In this document: in pieces, positions 27,342-35,323 of the stretch
Layout of the letters: each line of letters opens with the position of its first letter
Position numbering within the stretch: position 1 is the first letter of the stretch
Assembly: GCF_001592935.1 (NCBI RefSeq)
Contig: NZ_LRDB01000012.1
Location: 310,001 to 374,000, forward strand
Length of the DNA: 64,000 nt
From: Roseivirga echinicomitans
GTDB lineage: Bacteria; Bacteroidota; Bacteroidia; Cytophagales; Cyclobacteriaceae
Direction of reading: 5' to 3'
Notes under the pieces: model-generated
Database searches by the model: none
Told to the model about the DNA's origin: nothing
What the model saw: the letters and a program-made list of their open reading frames with translations, nothing else
Translations under genes and position numbers: made by a program

Positions 27342-27778
27342 TTCAAATGCTTTACAAGTTCAATCCGATAATTCTCAAGTTCGTCTTTTGGTTTCACATT
27401 AAAAATATCAAAGCCATTTTTAAGGGAGAAAGCCAGCATCGCTTTATGTCGGTTCAATGTTTTGAAACGAATTTTAGAATAACCATTATTCAAGGCCCAA
27501 ACTTCCATTTCATCTGCTAAAGCCTTCGCCACGCCAAGTTTTCTGTACTCGGGCAAAACACCACCTAACCAACTGTATAGAGAACCATCTTTGTGTTTGT
27601 GATAACCTACTTTGCAGCCTACCAGCTTATCTTCAATCTTAGCCAATAATATGATATGGACTTTATCCTTGATTTTACCTTCGTAGTAATCGGATTCCAA
27701 CAGTGGGTCAAATTCAGGAACACTTCCTAAGACCTTTAATGCCTCTTGGAGTGTTCCTTCATAAATTTCTATTACCAT
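27338..27778 (-). CDS. GNAT-family N-acetyltransferase
   Basis: 146 residues with the acetyltransferase core: LVGCKVGYHKHKDGSLYSWLGGVLPEYRKLGVAKALADEMEVWA carries the acetyl-CoA pyrophosphate-binding loop (the R/Q-x-x-G-x-G/A position reads RKLGVA), followed by FKTLNRHKAMLAFSLKNGF. The acceptor is unknown. It begins six bases after the aminopeptidase stop, and its own stop overlaps the 91-aa gene start. Confidence 0.88.
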   Translation of the reverse strand: MVIEIYEGTLQEALKVLGSVPEFDPLLESDYYEGKIKDKVHIILLAKIEDKLVGCKVGYHKHKDGSLYSWLGGVLPEYRKLGVAKALADEMEVWALNNGYSKIRFKTLNRHKAMLAFSLKNGFDIFNVKPKDELENYRIELVKHLK

Positions 27779-27784
27779 TCTAAA

Positions 27785-29074
27785 TTAAGCGTTCATGATG
27801 CTTTCAATTTCATCTGCTTCAATTGGGATGTTACGCATTAGGTTGAACGTGCCATCCTTCGTAATAACTTCATCATCTTCCAATCGAATACCAAGGCCTT
27901 CTTCTGGAATGTAAATCCCTGGCTCTACGGTAAACACCATGCCTTCTTTAAATTCAGTATAAATGCTGGCTACATCATGCACATCTAATCCAATATGGTG
28001 AGACGTGCCGTGCATAAAGTACTTTTTATACGCTGGCCATTCTGGGTTTTCGTTGGCTATATCTGTCTTATCAATCAGGCCTAAACCGATCAATTCGCTT
28101 GACATTATTTTACCTACTTCTTTATGGTATTCAGGAATTCTATTTCCCGGTGTTAACATGGCAGTAGCCTCTTTTTTCACTCTCAATACCGCATCGTAGA
28201 CCTCACGCTGTCTTTTTGTGAATCTGCCATTTACTGGGATTGACCGGGTCATGTCCGCATTGTAGTTGGCGTATTCGGCTCCAACATCCAGGAGCATCAC
28301 ATCACCATCTTTCAACTGATCTTTGTTTTCAATATAATGAAGCACGCAAGCATTGGCGCCACCACCAAGAATAGGAGTGTAAGCAAATCCTTTTGATCTA
28401 TTCTTCGCAAACTCATATAGAAATTCAGCTTCAATTTCATATTCCCAAACGCCTGGCTTGGTTAATCCGAGTACTTTTCTGAATGCCTTTTCGGTAATGT
28501 TGCAGGCAGTTTGCATGAGTTCGATTTCGCGCTTCTCTTTTACGTTTCTTAAATCGTATATGATCGGAGCGAGTCTTTCGTACTCATAATTTGGGTAGGT
28601 GGCATGACACCATTTGCTAAACCTATCAGTACGCGTTTCTACTTCTGTGGCATTACGAATATGCTCGTTTTGATAGAGGTATATGTTCTCTATTTCGGCC
28701 AGCATGGTATTGAAAGTGTTTTCGAATTTATCAGTCCAAATTACCGTCTGAATCCCTGAAGTTTCTGTGGCCTCTTCTTGCGTATATTTATGTCCTTCCC
28801 AAACAGCAATGTGTTCATTGGTTTCGCGTACAAAGAGTACTTCTCTGAATTTTGGGTCTGGAAAGTCAGGGGCAATTACTAAAACGGACTCTTCTTGATC
28901 GATTCCCGAAAGGTACAGCATGTTGCTGTTTTGGCGGAATGGCATGGTACCATCTGCATTGGTAGGCATAACATCGTTAGAGCAAACTACAACAACTGAG
29001 TTTGGCTTTAAACGGGCTTTTAGTTTTGCTCTGTTCTTAATAAACAGGTCTTTTCCTATTGCTTCGTATCTCAT
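27785..29074 (-). CDS. pepP: Xaa-Pro aminopeptidase (aminopeptidase P, M24B)
   Basis: 429 residues with the N-terminal creatinase-like domain (about 1-165) and C-terminal pita-bread M24 domain. Metal ligands are visible as DVGAEYANYNADMTRS (two aspartates), HGTSHHIGLDVHD (histidine), EPGIYIPEEG and IRLEDD (glutamates), the complete two-metal set. It removes an N-terminal residue ahead of proline from peptides in the cytoplasm. First gene of the pepP-GNAT-91aa-RidA cluster; no obvious consensus promoter was seen in the bases before ATG 29074. Confidence 0.94.
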   Translation of the reverse strand: MRYEAIGKDLFIKNRAKLKARLKPNSVVVVCSNDVMPTNADGTMPFRQNSNMLYLSGIDQEESVLVIAPDFPDPKFREVLFVRETNEHIAVWEGHKYTQEEATETSGIQTVIWTDKFENTFNTMLAEIENIYLYQNEHIRNATEVETRTDRFSKWCHATYPNYEYERLAPIIYDLRNVKEKREIELMQTACNITEKAFRKVLGLTKPGVWEYEIEAEFLYEFAKNRSKGFAYTPILGGGANACVLHYIENKDQLKDGDVMLLDVGAEYANYNADMTRSIPVNGRFTKRQREVYDAVLRVKKEATAMLTPGNRIPEYHKEVGKIMSSELIGLGLIDKTDIANENPEWPAYKKYFMHGTSHHIGLDVHDVASIYTEFKEGMVFTVEPGIYIPEEGLGIRLEDDEVITKDGTFNLMRNIPIEADEIESIMNA

Positions 29075-29227
29075 AATCTATGTTTTTATGAATTCAGACG
29101 AAATAACTAGGAAAAAGGGAGAAAAGGAAGGAAACCACATTAAGTCTTATTCACGATTCTTTTATGATTCCGTCTGCTGGGGATGATTTTTAAATAGCGC
29201 ATCTGTTTCTTATTTACCTTTTTGCCT

Positions 29228-29235
29228 TACCTTTG
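29228..29235 (+). promoter_or_regulatory. -7 box of the haem-locus regulator
   Basis: TACCTTTG, an exact TAnnTTTG match, followed four bases later by the shared 16-bp motif. The -33 position holds only TTTC at a slightly short distance, so the promoter may need activation. Confidence 0.55.
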
Positions 29236-29239
29236 TGTG

Positions 29240-29255
29240 GAATTAGTCTAAATAA
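29240..29255 (+). promoter_or_regulatory. Operator-like motif, copy 1 (regulator gene)
   Basis: GAATTAGTCTAAATAA; 15 of 16 bases match copy 2 at 29979-29994. Contains TTAGTCTAA, a 9-base palindrome. It lies at or just after the presumed transcription start and ten bases before the TTG start codon. Confidence 0.55.
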
Positions 29256-29265
29256 GAATAGTTAA

Positions 29266-29898
29266 TTGAGTCTCGCCCCACTTTACATCTGTTTCCCCCA
29301 GTACTTAATTCAGCAGGGATTGCTGGCTTTGGCCAATAATAGTGGGCATTATAGTGATATTAAGGTGTTCAGGCATACGGCAGAACTTAAGGAATCTATT
29401 GGAAGTCATAATAAAGAAACCGTAATCTTAGACTACCTCAATGAAGATGAAAATTTCGTGCATGAACTCAATCGTTGGATTCAAACGCACCCTAATTTGA
29501 ATGTGCTGGTAATTACCGATGATTTAGACAGCAACCGAATTCGGAGTGTACTGAAAATGGGGGTGAGCGGTTTCTTAACGAAATCCTGTAGCGAAGCCGA
29601 AATACTCGAAGCCATCAGTGCTATTAAAAATGGTAAGACGTTTTTCTGCAACAGGGTGTTGAAGGCCTTAGTAGATGACGGCAACGAATACTTTGAACTT
29701 TCGGAAAGAGAGAAGGAGGTGGTGAAACTTATCGCTGTCGGTAATTCATCATCAGAAATAGCTGAAACGCTTATCATCAGTATCCATACGGTAAACTCGC
29801 ACCGCAAAAACATACTCAAAAAACTGAAACTTAAATCCCCCACAGAGCTCATCATCTTTGCTGCAGAACAAGGTTGGGTGAGTTTAGAACGAAAGTGA
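29266..29898 (+). CDS. Atypical (degenerate-receiver) LuxR-family regulator of the haem locus
   Basis: 210 residues. The start must be TTG 29266: an in-frame TAA precedes it directly and no other start occurs before about residue 98. The N-terminal domain aligns with a receiver: D56 (VILDYL), T84 and K106 (GFLTKS) are kept, but the acidic metal-binding pair is replaced by F10-P11 (YICFPQYL). Canonical Mg-dependent phosphorylation is therefore unlikely. The C-terminal GerE helix-turn-helix (LSEREKEVVKLIA, SIHTVNSHRKNI) is intact. It lies directly upstream of the HmuR/HmuY-like genes with no kinase nearby and probably controls them, perhaps sensing a ligand (inference). Confidence 0.85.
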   Translation: MSLAPLYICFPQYLIQQGLLALANNSGHYSDIKVFRHTAELKESIGSHNKETVILDYLNEDENFVHELNRWIQTHPNLNVLVITDDLDSNRIRSVLKMGVSGFLTKSCSEAEILEAISAIKNGKTFFCNRVLKALVDDGNEYFELSEREKEVVKLIAVGNSSSEIAETLIISIHTVNSHRKNILKKLKLKSPTELIIFAAEQGWVSLERK

Positions 29899-29939
29899 AT
29901 CACTAATGCTAGTGATTATTTTCCCTAGCATTAGCGATT
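29898..29939. other. 15-bp inverted repeat between regulator and receptor genes
   Basis: Arms AATCACTAATGCTAG (29898-29912) and CTAGCATTAGCGATT (29925-29939) pair with one mismatch around a 12-base loop. It begins at the last base of the regulator's stop codon and ends just where the receptor -33 region starts. There is no T-run; it may end regulator transcripts or be a binding site. Confidence 0.5.
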
Positions 29940-29961
29940 GTTCGTCAGCTTAAAACCCAAC

Positions 29962-29969
29962 TACCTTTG
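29962..29969 (+). promoter_or_regulatory. -7 box of the HmuR-like receptor gene
   Basis: TACCTTTG, identical to the regulator's -7 box, with ATTG at 29937-29940 as a weak -33 element 21 bases upstream. The shared 16-bp motif follows nine bases later. Confidence 0.55.
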
Positions 29970-29978
29970 TGTTATTAA

Positions 29979-29994
29979 GAATTAATCTAAATAA
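29979..29994 (+). promoter_or_regulatory. Operator-like motif, copy 2 (receptor gene)
   Basis: GAATTAATCTAAATAA, one base different from copy 1. It ends five bases before the GTG start of the receptor, so a bound protein would block transcription or initiation. Confidence 0.55.
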
Positions 29995-29999
29995 CACTC

Positions 30000-32273
30000 G
30001 TGCGCAGCGCATTTACCTTCATATTCATCCTCATTTGTCCAGCCGTATTTGGGCAAGAGATCACGGTTACAGACCAAAATACAGGAACACCCATTGAAGG
30101 GGTGGCCTTTATGTTTCAGCCCATCAATGGAGGTTATAGTGGTCATGTGATATCTGACAATCAAGGGCATGTAAACCTTAAGGCAGTTGACTTTCCTATC
30201 GTCATAAAAACCCAGCATGTCGGTTATCAGTCTTTTTCTGACACCCTAAAGGTTTCGAAAGATTACGTGATTAAGCTCGTGCCGAAGAATGTTCAACTCG
30301 ATGATTTCATCGTTACAGGACAGTTTAATCCGCAGTCCGCAGAGCAATCGGTTTTCACTGTAAAAGTGATTGACCAAGAAGAGATAAAAGCACGAGGTGC
30401 GGTTAATCTATCCGAAGCGCTTTCCAACACTTTGAACATTCGCTCTTCGCAAGATCTGGCCATCGGAAGCTCAGGAATTAGCATGCAAGGTATTTCTGGC
30501 CAGAATGTGAAAATTCTGTTGGATGGAATTCCGCTGGTCAACCGAAACGGAAATGGAAATGCAGCCGATCTTTCGCAAATCAACCTGAATAATATCGAAA
30601 GGATTGAGATTGTGGAAGGCCCAATGGCGGTGAATTATGGTGCGAATGCTTTGGCCGGAGTAATCAACCTTATTTCTTTTAAAGATGCAGAAAACACCAC
30701 TGAAATCTCGGTGGGATTGCAAGAGGAAACGGTAGGTTCTGAGTTCGGTACGGGAGAAGGAAAGCACATTCAAAGCATAGATGTAAAACAGCAGATTGCT
30801 AACCAGTGGTTTGGGCAAATTGGTGTACTGCACAACGACTTCAAGGGTTTTCAGGGGAACCAAATAGGAAGACCAAAGGAATGGAACCCTAAAGAGCAAT
30901 ATCAGGCGAATGCCTTAATCAGGTTTAGCCCAAAGAATCACTCCATTTACTACCGATTTGATTTCTTGGATGAGACGATCAATGGCCTCGGTAAGTCGAA
31001 CAATAATTATTTACCCTCGGGAGAAAATCAGCCTTTCGCTATTGATGAAAAGTACTTGACTCAGCGTGCTATTCATCATGTTCAAGCGGAAGGCAAACTC
31101 CCTTTTTTGAGCCGATACAATGCTTTTGCCTCATATTCTGATTTTGAAAGAGTAAAATCCAAGCTGTCTAAAAACTTGGTTACTGGTGAAGAACGATTAA
31201 CCACTGCCGATGGTGACCAAGACGTAAGCACTTATAAAGTGTGGGAGTTTGGTGGCACTGGATACTTGGCATTTTCTGATAAACTCGACCTGCAAACTGG
31301 CTATAACCTAAGTTTCGAAAAAGTAGGCGGAGGTAGAATTCAAGAGGGTGAACAAGAGATCAATGACATCGCTATTTATGGTTCATTAGAATGGAAGATG
31401 GTTGATAATATTCTTGTCCGACCAGGGCTGCGTTTGGCCACCAACAGCACTTTCGGAACGCAGCTCATTCCTTCGGTGCAAATCAAGAAATCTTTTGATG
31501 GGAATGCAGACTTGAGACTCTCTTATGGAAGAGGCTATCGTGCACCTTCAGTGCGTGAACTCTATTTTGAATTTGTTGATTCGAACCACAGGATTTACGG
31601 AAATGAGAACCTTAATCCAGAATTTTCGCATCATTTCAGTTCCAACTTCACTAAATCTTACGAGGTGGGAAATGCTAAGTCTGAGGCTGGAATTAACCTC
31701 TTCTATAATACAATTGACGACCAAATTGGGATCGCACAATCAGCCTCTGATGCTACCGCTACTACTTATGTGAATATAGATAAATACAAAACTTTGGGGC
31801 TTGGTGTCAATCAGAAAATGGAATGGGCGAAGCTTTCTACAAGTATTGGAATTTCTTATGTAGGCCGATATAATCGGCTAGATGATGACCAACAAGGCGA
31901 TCTTGATGAGTTTTTCTACACCCCAGAACTCAATGGAAATGTTCAATACGACTGGACAACAATAGGAACAAAGATCAATGTTTTCTACAAATACACAGGG
32001 GCATTAAGAAATTACATTTTCTCAGAAAATACTGCTGGCGAACAAGAGGTAATCATTGGTGAAGTAGAAGGATATCACTGGTTGGATTTAACCTTGTCCA
32101 AAACGTTTTTCACCCATTTCGATATGATCCTCGGGGCAAGAAACCTTCTAGACATTCAAAGAATCAACAACTCAGGAGTTTCAGGCGGAACGCACTCTGG
32201 TGGTGCTTCTGTGCCTGTATCCTATGGAAGAAGCTATTTTATAAAATTAAACTATAACCTAAAATTAAAATGA
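30000..32273 (+). CDS. TonB-dependent haem receptor (HmuR-like)
   Basis: 757 residues, GTG start followed by a signal peptide (MRSAFTFIFILICPAVFGQ). Order: carboxypeptidase-regulatory-like domain about 20-95, plug about 110-225 (INLNNIERIEIVEGPMAVNYGANALAGVINL), then a 22-strand-type barrel. A YRAP box (513-516) and an NPEF box (539-542) with histidine H530 between them match the FRAP/NPNL signature and axial histidine of haem receptors. The HmuY-like gene overlaps its stop in an ATGA. It imports haem across the outer membrane using TonB energy. The barrel ends without a terminal aromatic (KLK). Confidence 0.88.
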   Translation: MRSAFTFIFILICPAVFGQEITVTDQNTGTPIEGVAFMFQPINGGYSGHVISDNQGHVNLKAVDFPIVIKTQHVGYQSFSDTLKVSKDYVIKLVPKNVQLDDFIVTGQFNPQSAEQSVFTVKVIDQEEIKARGAVNLSEALSNTLNIRSSQDLAIGSSGISMQGISGQNVKILLDGIPLVNRNGNGNAADLSQINLNNIERIEIVEGPMAVNYGANALAGVINLISFKDAENTTEISVGLQEETVGSEFGTGEGKHIQSIDVKQQIANQWFGQIGVLHNDFKGFQGNQIGRPKEWNPKEQYQANALIRFSPKNHSIYYRFDFLDETINGLGKSNNNYLPSGENQPFAIDEKYLTQRAIHHVQAEGKLPFLSRYNAFASYSDFERVKSKLSKNLVTGEERLTTADGDQDVSTYKVWEFGGTGYLAFSDKLDLQTGYNLSFEKVGGGRIQEGEQEINDIAIYGSLEWKMVDNILVRPGLRLATNSTFGTQLIPSVQIKKSFDGNADLRLSYGRGYRAPSVRELYFEFVDSNHRIYGNENLNPEFSHHFSSNFTKSYEVGNAKSEAGINLFYNTIDDQIGIAQSASDATATTYVNIDKYKTLGLGVNQKMEWAKLSTSIGISYVGRYNRLDDDQQGDLDEFFYTPELNGNVQYDWTTIGTKINVFYKYTGALRNYIFSENTAGEQEVIIGEVEGYHWLDLTLSKTFFTHFDMILGARNLLDIQRINNSGVSGGTHSGGASVPVSYGRSYFIKLNYNLKLK

Positions 32274-33361
32274 CGAACAGTAAATACACATTGAAGTTAA
32301 TTCTTGCTTTAGTAGCGATTGGCTTCTTAAATGCCTGCGATGGGGAAGATGATCAGCCTAAAGTTGATCCTGCGGTTTCCAGTGCAATTATAGATGCAGA
32401 GGTAGGAGGGGCAGACCAACCAAACCAAGTTTTCATCGACTTTTCTTCTAAAACTCAAACGGTAGTGAATCGTGCTTCTTGGGATTTAGGTTTCTATACA
32501 GGTAGCGAGTTCAGGGTAATTCTGAATAACCCTTCGAGCATGCTTACTCAAGCGATTGATAAGAATGATTTAGCACAAGTAACTGCGGAAGATACCGTTG
32601 GAATGGGGGCTCAAATGGATATAGATGCCATTTTCGGTTCATTGTTTGGAGCGCCTGCAGAGTGGTTGCCACAAGCGCAAACTTGGATGGATCAGCCTGA
32701 TGGTTCTCTGGAAGGAACAGCCATAGCGGAAATCTCTGCCACTGCTGATCAAAATAAGGTCTACATCATTAACCGTGGTAAAAATGCTGATGGAACGGCC
32801 AGAGGCTGGATGAAAGCTCGTTTCTTAAGAGAGGGGAGTGGGTACAAAATGCAGTATGCAGAGATCAATGCTACCACTTTTAGTGAATTACAGATCAACA
32901 AAGACAGTGACTATAACTTCAATTACGTCAATTTCAACCAAGGCTTAGTAAACGTAGAGCCAGAGAAAGCCAAATGGGATATTTGCTTTACTGTTTTCAC
33001 TAACCTTTTACCCATTGACGCAACTTCGAAAATACCTTATGCCTATAAAGACTTTGTGATCCAAAACAGGACCAATGTGGAAATAGCGGAAGTAGCGGTG
33101 GCAGACTTTGCCTATGAAGATTTCACTTATACCAACTCAACTGATTTAAGCTATTCTTCAGATTTAGCTACGATTGGAAGCAATTGGAGAATTGTTGCAC
33201 AGCCTGGCTCAGACAAAGAAACGGGAGCTAATCCAGACCTTTTCTATGTAGTGAAGGATAGTGATGATAACTATTATAAACTAAAATTTACTAGGATGTT
33301 AGACCCAATTTCTGGTGAAAGAGGCTACCCACAAATTCAGTACGATTTGTTGGTTCAATAA
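32270..33361 (+). CDS. HmuY-family haem-binding lipoprotein
   Basis: 363 residues with a lipoprotein signal and lipobox cysteine C23 (LNACDGEDD). The segment QVFIDFSSKTQTVVNRASWDLGFYTGSEF is characteristic of HmuY proteins, repeated in weaker form at about 235-250 (KAKWDICFTVFT). HmuY homologues bind haem at the surface and hand it to HmuR; the haem ligands here cannot be picked from sequence alone. It is longer than Porphyromonas HmuY (about 216 aa), so extra sequence is present. Translationally coupled to the receptor (ATGA 32270-32273). Confidence 0.87.
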   Translation: MTNSKYTLKLILALVAIGFLNACDGEDDQPKVDPAVSSAIIDAEVGGADQPNQVFIDFSSKTQTVVNRASWDLGFYTGSEFRVILNNPSSMLTQAIDKNDLAQVTAEDTVGMGAQMDIDAIFGSLFGAPAEWLPQAQTWMDQPDGSLEGTAIAEISATADQNKVYIINRGKNADGTARGWMKARFLREGSGYKMQYAEINATTFSELQINKDSDYNFNYVNFNQGLVNVEPEKAKWDICFTVFTNLLPIDATSKIPYAYKDFVIQNRTNVEIAEVAVADFAYEDFTYTNSTDLSYSSDLATIGSNWRIVAQPGSDKETGANPDLFYVVKDSDDNYYKLKFTRMLDPISGERGYPQIQYDLLVQ

Positions 33362-33438
33362 GCATTTGCCGAAAGGTCAGAAACTCCAATTAATCAGGTT
33401 TAAATAAGCATTAATACACGTTCAAATAAATAGTAAAA

Positions 33439-34350
33439 ATGAAGAATATACTCATTTGCCTAATGCTAGTAATGTCTACACTAGCTGTGGCACAAAGCAA
33501 GAAGAAACAAGACCAACAAGCGATCAAAGAAATGTGTGGCTGTTATGAAATCACTTTCAATTTTGCAGAAACATTTGATTATCAAAGAGATTACCAATTC
33601 CATGATAACTACAGAACCAAAGGTTTTGAGTGGGCCCAATTGATAAAAGATGAGAAGGAAGAAATCTCAATTCAACATTTGTTAATCGTTGGGGGAGGTC
33701 AAATTGTGAAACATTGGAGGCAGGATTGGCTTTACGAAAACACAGCACTTTACAGTTATGTGAAGGACAATAGCTGGGAGCTTCACACCTTACCAAAATC
33801 GGAAGTAAAAGGCCAATGGTCACAGAAAGTTTATCATGTAGATGACAGTCCACGTTATGAGAGTTCAGGTTCATGGGTACATGTAGATGGAAAGCATTAT
33901 TGGGAAGGCGCTTCTGATTCCCCCTTACCAAGAAGGGAGTATTCAAAGCGTAGCGACTACAATGTGATGCTTCGAACCAATAGACATGAACTCACTGATT
34001 TTGGATGGATTCATGAGCAAGACAATGGAAAGGTAAATCGTACCGAAAAAGGAGATGAACTTTTAGCCGAAGAAAAAGGCATGAATGTCTACACTAAAGT
34101 AGATGACAGTAAATGTGAAGCAGCACAAGAGTGGTGGAAGAAAAATGAGCAATACTGGGCAGATGTGAGGTTGGTTTGGGATGAAGTATATGGAGCGAAT
34201 CCTGATTTTAGCTATGCTGAAAGCCTGAATGATAAAATGCTTTACGAAGTACTTTTTGCTTTAGGCGATGAAATGGCTACTGCCGACAATTACAATAGCA
34301 TGGAAGTTCAAACTAAAGTGTCAGAGATCATTAAATCATACATGGATTAG
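33439..34350 (+). CDS. Secreted DUF6607-like protein of the haem locus
   Basis: 303 residues with a signal peptide (about MKNILICLMLVMSTLAVAQ) and an early cysteine-containing motif, MCGCYEITFNFAETF. It is rich in Trp, Tyr, His and acidic residues (SSGSWVHVDGKHYWEGASDSPLPRREYSKR). I believe this matches the family annotated DUF6607, often seen near haem/iron receptors, but this is from memory. It lies 77 bases after hmuY, with a strong terminator after it, so it closes the locus. Function unknown. Confidence 0.72.
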   Translation: MKNILICLMLVMSTLAVAQSKKKQDQQAIKEMCGCYEITFNFAETFDYQRDYQFHDNYRTKGFEWAQLIKDEKEEISIQHLLIVGGGQIVKHWRQDWLYENTALYSYVKDNSWELHTLPKSEVKGQWSQKVYHVDDSPRYESSGSWVHVDGKHYWEGASDSPLPRREYSKRSDYNVMLRTNRHELTDFGWIHEQDNGKVNRTEKGDELLAEEKGMNVYTKVDDSKCEAAQEWWKKNEQYWADVRLVWDEVYGANPDFSYAESLNDKMLYEVLFALGDEMATADNYNSMEVQTKVSEIIKSYMD

Positions 34351-34410
34351 ATTGTAGGAGCTGGGTGAAAGTCCGTCAAGGGAGTTTTGCGCCAAATGGT
34401 TTTACTGGAA

Positions 34411-34440
34411 AGAGCACTTTGGAAGAGGTGCTCTTTTTTT
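34411..34440 (+). terminator. Intrinsic terminator of the haem locus
   Basis: 7-bp stem AGAGCAC / GTGCTCT (34411-34417, 34428-34434) with a 10-base loop, followed by an uninterrupted T-run to 34440. It is about 60 bases after the DUF6607-like stop. Confidence 0.85.
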
Positions 34441-34529
34441 ATGACTAGTCTCTATAAAAAAAAACACGTACCGAAATGAGGAGATCGGTACGTGAATAAC
34501 TACAAACTAAATCATCTATGATTGATTTC

Positions 34530-35105
34530 TTATTTGATGGTTACGTTGAAGGTTACACTGATGTCCGTTTCTCCACCAGCATTGGTAGGGCTTCCTGTAC
34601 TAACACCAGAAGCATCTTTGTCTGGTTCGTGAATAAGCAGCACTTGTAAAGTTCCAGTACCTGCAGCACCAAGTAAAACAGAGCCCGACAAACCAATTGG
34701 TTTTGTGTTGACGTCTTCGTCTCCGTATTGGTAAGTGAAATTAATATTGTTGGCGACAAAGAACACTTGATGCTCATCACCTTCTTCCTCTACCTCTAAA
34801 GTAATATTTTCTGCAGGTGATTCCGCTTCATTTAAGAAAGCCACGCTTACATCATATGAACCATTTGCGGCCAACTCTACCGGGTTGGTGATTTCTGGGT
34901 CATCTCCTCCAGTTCCATCAAGGTCCTTAAAGATTGCTTCAACGGTTTCTCCTTCATTGGGGCCAGTTCCAGTAAAAGTCACCTTTAAGGTGGTGATAAG
35001 TTCTTCTTCATTTACCGGCTCTGGATCGTCCGAACCACATGCCGTTGTGGTTAAAAGGGCTGCAAATACAGCTAATGAATAAAGCTTGATACGTGTAAAT
35101 TTCAT
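34530..35105 (-). CDS. Lipoprotein of unknown function (iron/TonB-associated type)
   Basis: 191 residues, lipoprotein signal with lipobox ending at C23 (LLTTTACGSDD). The mature part is acidic and beta-rich, with GTGGDDPEITNPVELAANGSYDVSV, LNEAESPAENITLEVEEEGDEHQVFF and a C-terminal VTFNVTIK strand. Similar small lipoproteins are encoded next to TonB receptors in Bacteroidota, but no family name is assigned. It is transcribed towards the haem locus and separated from it by that locus's terminator. Its own promoter region (35106-35274) has a GCAACAA/TTGTTGC inverted repeat near 35170-35205 and no clear consensus box. Confidence 0.7.
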   Translation of the reverse strand: MKFTRIKLYSLAVFAALLTTTACGSDDPEPVNEEELITTLKVTFTGTGPNEGETVEAIFKDLDGTGGDDPEITNPVELAANGSYDVSVAFLNEAESPAENITLEVEEEGDEHQVFFVANNINFTYQYGDEDVNTKPIGLSGSVLLGAAGTGTLQVLLIHEPDKDASGVSTGSPTNAGGETDISVTFNVTIK

Positions 35106-35274
35106 AATTATTGAACGTTGTGTTTCTAAATATACTTAAATATCACTATTGATACGAGAATTGTATATGCAACAATAGTGCAAGTGCAACGTTGTTGCAA
35201 GTAATTGAAACAAAATTATTCTCAATTCTTTATTAATGGTGAATAATTGTGCCGTTTGGTTTGCTGGAAAATAA

Positions 35275-35300
35275 AAAAGACCGCTTTAAAGCGGTCTTTT
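35275..35300. terminator. Palindromic terminator after alanine dehydrogenase
   Basis: A 26-bp perfect palindrome AAAAGACCGC-TTTAAA-GCGGTCTTTT, 23 bases downstream of the ald stop (minus strand). A/T runs on both sides allow bidirectional function. Confidence 0.8.
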
Positions 35301-35323
35301 AATATTTATAGCATTGAACGTGA

